This document shows positions 26,209 to 30,475 of a stretch of 30,475 bases of DNA, piece after piece. A model generated the notes under the pieces. The model was not told where the DNA came from. It ran no database searches and worked only from the letters and a program-made list of their open reading frames with translations. The translations under genes and the position numbers were made by a program. Source of the stretch: Blattamonas nauphoetae (lineage: Eukaryota > Preaxostyla > Oxymonadida); assembly GCA_033064195.1 (NCBI GenBank), contig JARBJD010000596.1, positions 1-30,475 on the forward strand. The letters run 5' to 3'. Positions within the stretch are counted from its first letter, which is position 1. Each line of letters starts with the position of its first letter.

Positions 26209-26748
26209 AAATCCGTATCATGGGGCTTGAAAAATATAGATTGGTCAAACTAAGAAAAATAAAAATTGGTTCCGCGCCGAAACCCCTGTGTCGGGAGAAA
26301 ACCACAAAATACCCCCATTTGCCCGATTAAAAAAATCGTTTCGGTAATATCTCAACAACCAGTGAATCGATTTCGATGGAATTTTTCACAAAAACGTTTT
26401 TTTGGTGAAACGAACATTTTGAAAACAATTTGGAGAAAAAATTCTGGATATTTGGGAAAATGGAAAAAAACCCATATTTTTCTCGACAAAAAATTCTTAG
26501 AAAAAAAAGTGGTTTATTTTTTGAGCAGCTTTTGTCGAGATCTTTACGATCACAATGCGTTTTATTTGATTCAAAACGGATGGCTGGTTGTGGAGAAAAG
26601 TGGGCAAAAAGTTGAGAAAAATGTGTGCCATTCTGGCTTTCAGAGTATTTTGAGGTTTTCTCCCGACACAGGGGTTTCGGCGCGGAACCATTTTTTATTT
26701 TTCTTAGTTTGACCAATAGATATTTTTCAAGCCCCATGTTACGGATTT
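26209..26748. mobile_element. MITE C (540 bp, complete)
   Basis: The ends AAATCCGTA-CATGGGGCTTG and its mirror CAAGCCCCATGTTACGGATTT define the copy. Inverted arms run about 105 bp with few differences and include GGTTCCGCGCCGAAACCCCT and GTGTCGGGAGAAAACC. The core contains TTTTTTGAGCAGCTTTTGTC, GAGATCTTTACGATCACAAT and AACGGATGGCTGGTTGTGG. Open frames on both strands (26266-26712, 26327-26773) are a by-product of the AT-rich palindromic sequence and mirror each other; they are not genes. Confidence 0.88.
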
Positions 26749-26996
26749 TTGAATATGTACGGGTTATTGACACTACTATAAAATTGATTCACGTGTAGAA
26801 AAGATATGATATTAACACATGAAAAAATGGCCAAAAGGTTGTATTTTGAGTTTTTCGCTTCGTTAGTCCAGAAGAGTCCCACACCAGGAAGAGCGGGAAT
26901 GATTAATTTTCTGTAAGAAAACTGAGAATCATTTGACCAAAAGCCTTTTCATGTCACTCCGAAAAGGTTTGGCAAATACAGTGATACAGGTAGACT
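26749..26996. other. Interval without recognised feature
   Basis: No frame or repeat of note is visible between MITE C and the short tandem repeat. Confidence 0.3.
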
Positions 26997-27118
26997 TGTT
27001 CTGAAATGAAGAAGAACAATTCAGAAATGAAAATGATTGTTCAGAAATGAAGGGGAATTGTTCGGAATTGAAAAATGATTGTTCAGAAATGAACACGAAT
27101 TATTCAGAAATGAAAACA
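26997..27118. repeat. Short tandem repeat, about 21-bp unit, six copies
   Basis: Successive GTTCAGAAATGAA-x8 units are seen, some starting GTTCTG, ATTCAG or GTTCGG. The 21-base period keeps one minus-strand frame open as a repeated SFLNN heptapeptide (part of 27021-27212); that frame is not considered a gene. Confidence 0.85.
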
Positions 27119-27959
27119 AGTCTGGTATTTCATTGATCCCACTGTCAAAAGGGACAGGATGTCGTAACGTTGCTCCACCATTCCACCAAAAACAAATCAA
27201 TGAACAGAACAATATTCAATTCCTCAAAGGAGACTGGAAAAGATGAAAGAATGAGAGAACATGATTTGTCCAGTTCATCAACATGAACAGCTGGTTTTCT
27301 GTTGAAATTGCCACTGTTTGTCAATTGTGATAAAATGATGGGTATTTGTTTAGTTAGAGTACCATGAAAAACCTGCGCATGATCCTAAAACCCGCACAAC
27401 TTTGATTGTGTTTCAGCGAGTTGACCAATCTTCACTAAAACCCATCCGAGAACAGTTTGTGAGGTGATACATGTTATGATGTTAAGTTGTCCTGTCCTCC
27501 TCACTTTCTGTCCGTCCTCCTCTTTTTCTTGTCCGATTCTGAAATTGAAAGAAAATTGAAAATTTTGGATATTTCCAGTGATAAAAGTGCATTTTAGGAT
27601 CGAATTTGGCTTGATTTTGCAAAAAACGTGAAAATCAACGAAGTCGATCCAACAAATCACATTGAGGGTTGATCACGGATCGAATCTTCTCGAATACTTT
27701 TGTTACCGATGAAATGTTGCGAAATACAGAATACGAAAGAAGTTAGAAGGAAGTGGACGGAGTAGTGATGAAACAAGCACTCTTCTTCGCCTTCACACAA
27801 CTACCTCAGGTTGGGTCGGAACAAATGGAAGAAAATGAGTGAAGATACTGCGGAATTCATCCGGTTAGCGTAGAAAACCCGAGGGAACAGCTTGACGTTG
27901 GCGAAATTTGATTTGAAATGAAGTGAGAGATGAAGCAATCGATATATTTAGAATTGAGT
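27119..27959. other. Interval without a supported gene
   Basis: One minus-strand frame, 27385-27660 (91 codons), has no recognisable domain and AT-rich composition. A few short frames exist on either strand. I see no RNA gene or terminal repeat. Confidence 0.3.
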
Positions 27960-30475
27960 GTGTGAATGGGAGTGAACGCGCGATCGTGGAGAGGAGGGAG
28001 CGTGCGTTCGTGGAGAGGAGGGACGGAAGATCGTGAAGAGGAGGGAGTGTGCGATCGTGGAAACAAGGAGTGCGCGATCGTGGAAACAAGGAGTGCGCGA
28101 TCGTGGAGATGAGGGACGGAAGATCGTGGAGAGGAGGGAGTGTGCGATCGAGGAGAGGAGGGACGGAAGATCGTGAAGAGGAGGGACGGAAGATCGTGAA
28201 GAGGAGGGAGTGTGCGATCGTGGAGAGGAGGGACGGAAGATCGTGAAGAGGAGGGACGGAAGATCGTGGAGAGGAGGGAGCGTGCGTTCGTGGAGAGGAG
28301 GGACGGAAGATCGTGAAGAGGAGGGAGTGTGCGTTCGAGTAGAGCAGGGAGTGTGCGATCGTGGAGAGGAGGGAGTGTGCGTTCGAGTAGAGCAGGGAGT
28401 GTGCGATCGTGGAGAGGAGTGTGCGATCGTGGAGAGCAGGGAGTGCGCGATCGTGGAGAGGAGGGACGGAAGATCGTGGAGAGGAGGGAGTGTGCGATCG
28501 TGGAGAGGAGGGACGGAAGATCGTGAAGAGGAGGGAGTGTGCGTTCGAGTAGAGCAGGGAGTGCGCGATCGTGGAGAGGAGGGACGGAAGATCGTGAAGA
28601 GGAGGGACGGAAGATCGTGGAGAGGAGGGAGTGTGCGATCGTGGAGAGGAGGGAGTGTGCGATCGTGGAGAGCAGGGAGTGTGCGATCGTGGAGAGGAGG
28701 GACGGAAGATCGTGAAGAGGAGGGACGGAAGATCGTGGAGAGGAGGGAGCGTGCGTTCGTGGAGAGGAGGGACGGAAGATCGTGAGAGGAGGGAGTGCGA
28801 TCGTGGAAACAGGAGTGCGCGATCGTGGAAACAGGAGTGCGCGATCGTGGAGATGAGGGACGGAAGATCGTGGGAGGGACGGAAGATCGTGAGAGGGAGC
28901 GTGCGATCGTGGAGAGGAGGGACGGAAGATCGTGAGAGGGAGTGTGCGATCGTGGAAACAAGGAGTGCGCGATCGTGGAAACAGGAGTGCGCGATCGTGG
29001 AGATGAGGACGGAAGATCGTGAGAGGAGGGACGGAAGATCGTGGGAGGTGTGCGATCGTGGAGAGGAGGGACGGAAGATCGTGAGAGGAGGGACGGAAGA
29101 TCGTGGAGAGGAGGGTGCGATCGTGGAGAGGACGGAAGATCGTGAAGAGGAGAGTGTGCGATCGTGGAGAGCAGGGAGTGCGATCGTGGAGAGGAGGAGT
29201 GTGCGATCGTGGAGCAGGGAGTGTGCGATCGTGGAGGAGGAGTGTGCGATCGTGGAGGCAGGAGTGTGCGATCGTGGAGGAGGGACGGAAGATCGTGAGA
29301 GGAGGGACGGAAGATCGTGGGAGGAGTGTGCGATCGTGGAGAGGAGGGACGGAAGATCGTGGAGAGGGAGTGTGCGATCGTAGAGCAGGGAGTGCGCGAT
29401 CGTGGAGAGGAGAGTGTGCGATCGAGGTAGAGCAGGGAGTGTGCGATCGTGGAGAGGGAGTGTGCGATCGTGGAGAGCAGGGAGTGTGCGATCGTGGAGA
29501 GGAGGACGGAAGATCGTGGGAGGGCGGAAGATCGTGGAGAGGAGGGTGTGCGATCGAGAGGCGGAAGATCGTGGGAGGGACGGAAGATCGTGAGGAGGAG
29601 TGTGCGATCGTGGAGAGGAGGACGGAAGATCGTGGGAGGACGGAAGATCGTGGAGAGGAGGGCGTGCGATCGTGGAGGAGGACGGAAGATCGTGGGAGTG
29701 TGCGATCGTGGAGCGGGAGTGTGCGATCGTGGAGGAGAGTGTGCGATCGTGGAGCAGGGGTGTGCGATCGTGAGAGGAGGTGTGCGATCGTGGAGAGCAG
29801 GAGTGTGCGATCGTGGAAGGAGGACGGAAGATCGTGAGGGAGGGACGGAAGATCGTGGAGAGGAGGGAGTGTGCGATCGTGGAGAGGAGGGACGGAAGAT
29901 CGTGAAGAGGGACGGAAGATCGTGAAGAAGGGAGTGTGATCGTGGAAGGAGGGACGGAAGATCGTGGAGAGGAGGACGGAAGATCGTGGAGAGGAGGGTG
30001 TGCGATCGTGGAAGAGGACGGAAGATCGTGGAGAGGGAGAAGTGTGCGATCGTGGAGAGGAGAAGTGTGCGATCGTGGAGAGGAGGGTGTGCGATCGGAG
30101 TAGGAGCAGGGAGTGTGCGATCGTGGAGAGGGAGTGTGCGATCGTGGAGAGGAGGAGTGCGCGATCGTGGAAGGAGGACGATCGTGGAGGGAGTGTGCGA
30201 TCGTGGAAGGAGGACGGAAGATCGTGAAGAGGAGGGAGGAGTGTGCGATCGTGTAGAGCAGGGAGTGCGCGATCGTGGAAGGAGGACGGAAGATCGTGAA
30301 GAGGAGGGACGGAAGATCGTGGGAGTGTGCGATCGTGGAGAGGAGTGTGCGATCGTGGAGAGGAGGGAGTGCGATCGTGGAGAGGAGGACGGAAGATCGT
30401 GAAGGAGGGACGGAAGATCGTGGAGAGGAGGGCGTGCGATCGTGGAAGAGGAGGACGGAAGATCGTGAAGAGGAG
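27960..30475. repeat. Purine-rich minisatellite (23/24-bp units), runs off the window end
   Basis: Units begin GATCGTG and are of three kinds: GATCGTGGAGAGGAGGGACG-GAA (23), GATCGTGGAGAGGAGGGAGT-GTGC (24) and GATCGTGGAAACAAGGAGTG-CGC (23), plus a GTTCGAGTAGAGCAGGG variant. Kinds alternate in blocks that recur: the pair of AAACAAGG units at 28051-28100 reappears in altered form at 28800-28850. Both strands stay open over long stretches (R/G/E-rich on plus, S/P/R/H-rich on minus), which reflects unit sequence rather than genes. From about 28784 units become irregular, many being 18-22 bases. Confidence 0.93.

Noticed and set aside
26266-26773. Two 148-codon frames on opposite strands
   Set aside because: They lie in MITE C, and parts mirror each other because the element is a long inverted repeat.
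27948-28961. Minus-strand 337-codon S/P/R/H-rich frame and several plus-strand R/G/E-rich frames
   Set aside because: They are by-products of the stop-free 23/24-bp tandem unit and change frame with every unit-length change.
27960-30475. CRISPR-like look of regularly spaced repeats
   Set aside because: Units are directly adjacent without unique spacers, and the context is eukaryotic; it is an ordinary minisatellite.

Overview
The window looks like a repeat-rich, mostly gene-poor piece of a nuclear genome from a unicellular eukaryote. Three observations point that way: Maverick/Polinton elements, many small non-autonomous DNA transposons with TA target sites, and decayed fragments of large secreted or surface-type proteins rich in short 'S-x-F-x-x-C ... 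D-G-G-A-I-F' beta-helix repeats. Such proteins and Polintons occur together in anaerobic metamonads (trichomonads and oxymonads such as Blattamonas). I regard an oxymonad-like host as the best guess, but this is inference. The standard genetic code fits all long frames.

Layout. Positions 1-2045 are the right-hand end of a first Polinton-family element (several short minus-strand genes, one split by a 580-bp TA-flanked MITE). Positions 2046-6511 hold a decayed host-like gene region on the plus strand, with beta-helix protein fragments clearest at 5156-5802. Positions 6512-18177 are a second, nearly whole-looking Polinton of about 11.7 kb, bounded by imperfect inverted repeats of about 230-240 bp whose inner core is almost identical. 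It carries, in order, a 326-residue unknown protein (-), a packaging-type ATPase (+), a small coiled-coil protein (-), a retroviral-type integrase (-), a large protein-primed family B DNA polymerase (-) and a 205-residue protein with three internal repeats (-). I recognise no jelly-roll capsid or protease gene in it. Positions 18232-20170 are a pyrimidine-rich minisatellite with a 509-bp higher-order repeat. Positions 20534-21139 hold another beta-helix protein fragment on the minus strand, followed by degenerate sequence. At 22863 the left end of a third Polinton-family element begins but fades by about 23040.

Positions 23040-26750 are a nest of small elements. Within it, at about 23941-24650, lies the most unexpected item: a relic of a CRESS-DNA virus-like genome, with a single-jelly-roll capsid-like frame followed on the same strand by a fragment of the Rep HUH endonuclease containing the GTPHLQGF motif. 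It sits between related terminal repeats at 23096 and 25062/25607, so it may have been carried in, or trapped by, a transposon. From about 27960 to the window end is a second minisatellite (23/24-bp units). It changes abruptly at about 28784 from clean units to units full of one-base deletions, which looks like uncorrected long-read sequence near a contig end.

How the parts fit together: within the Polinton, the polymerase would copy the element, the integrase would insert it and the ATPase is of the type that packages DNA. Six of the coding regions across elements 1 and 2, and less clearly the polymerase, are preceded by an AT-rich leader that is a good candidate for a common promoter. The rest of the window is host sequence broken by repeated insertion.
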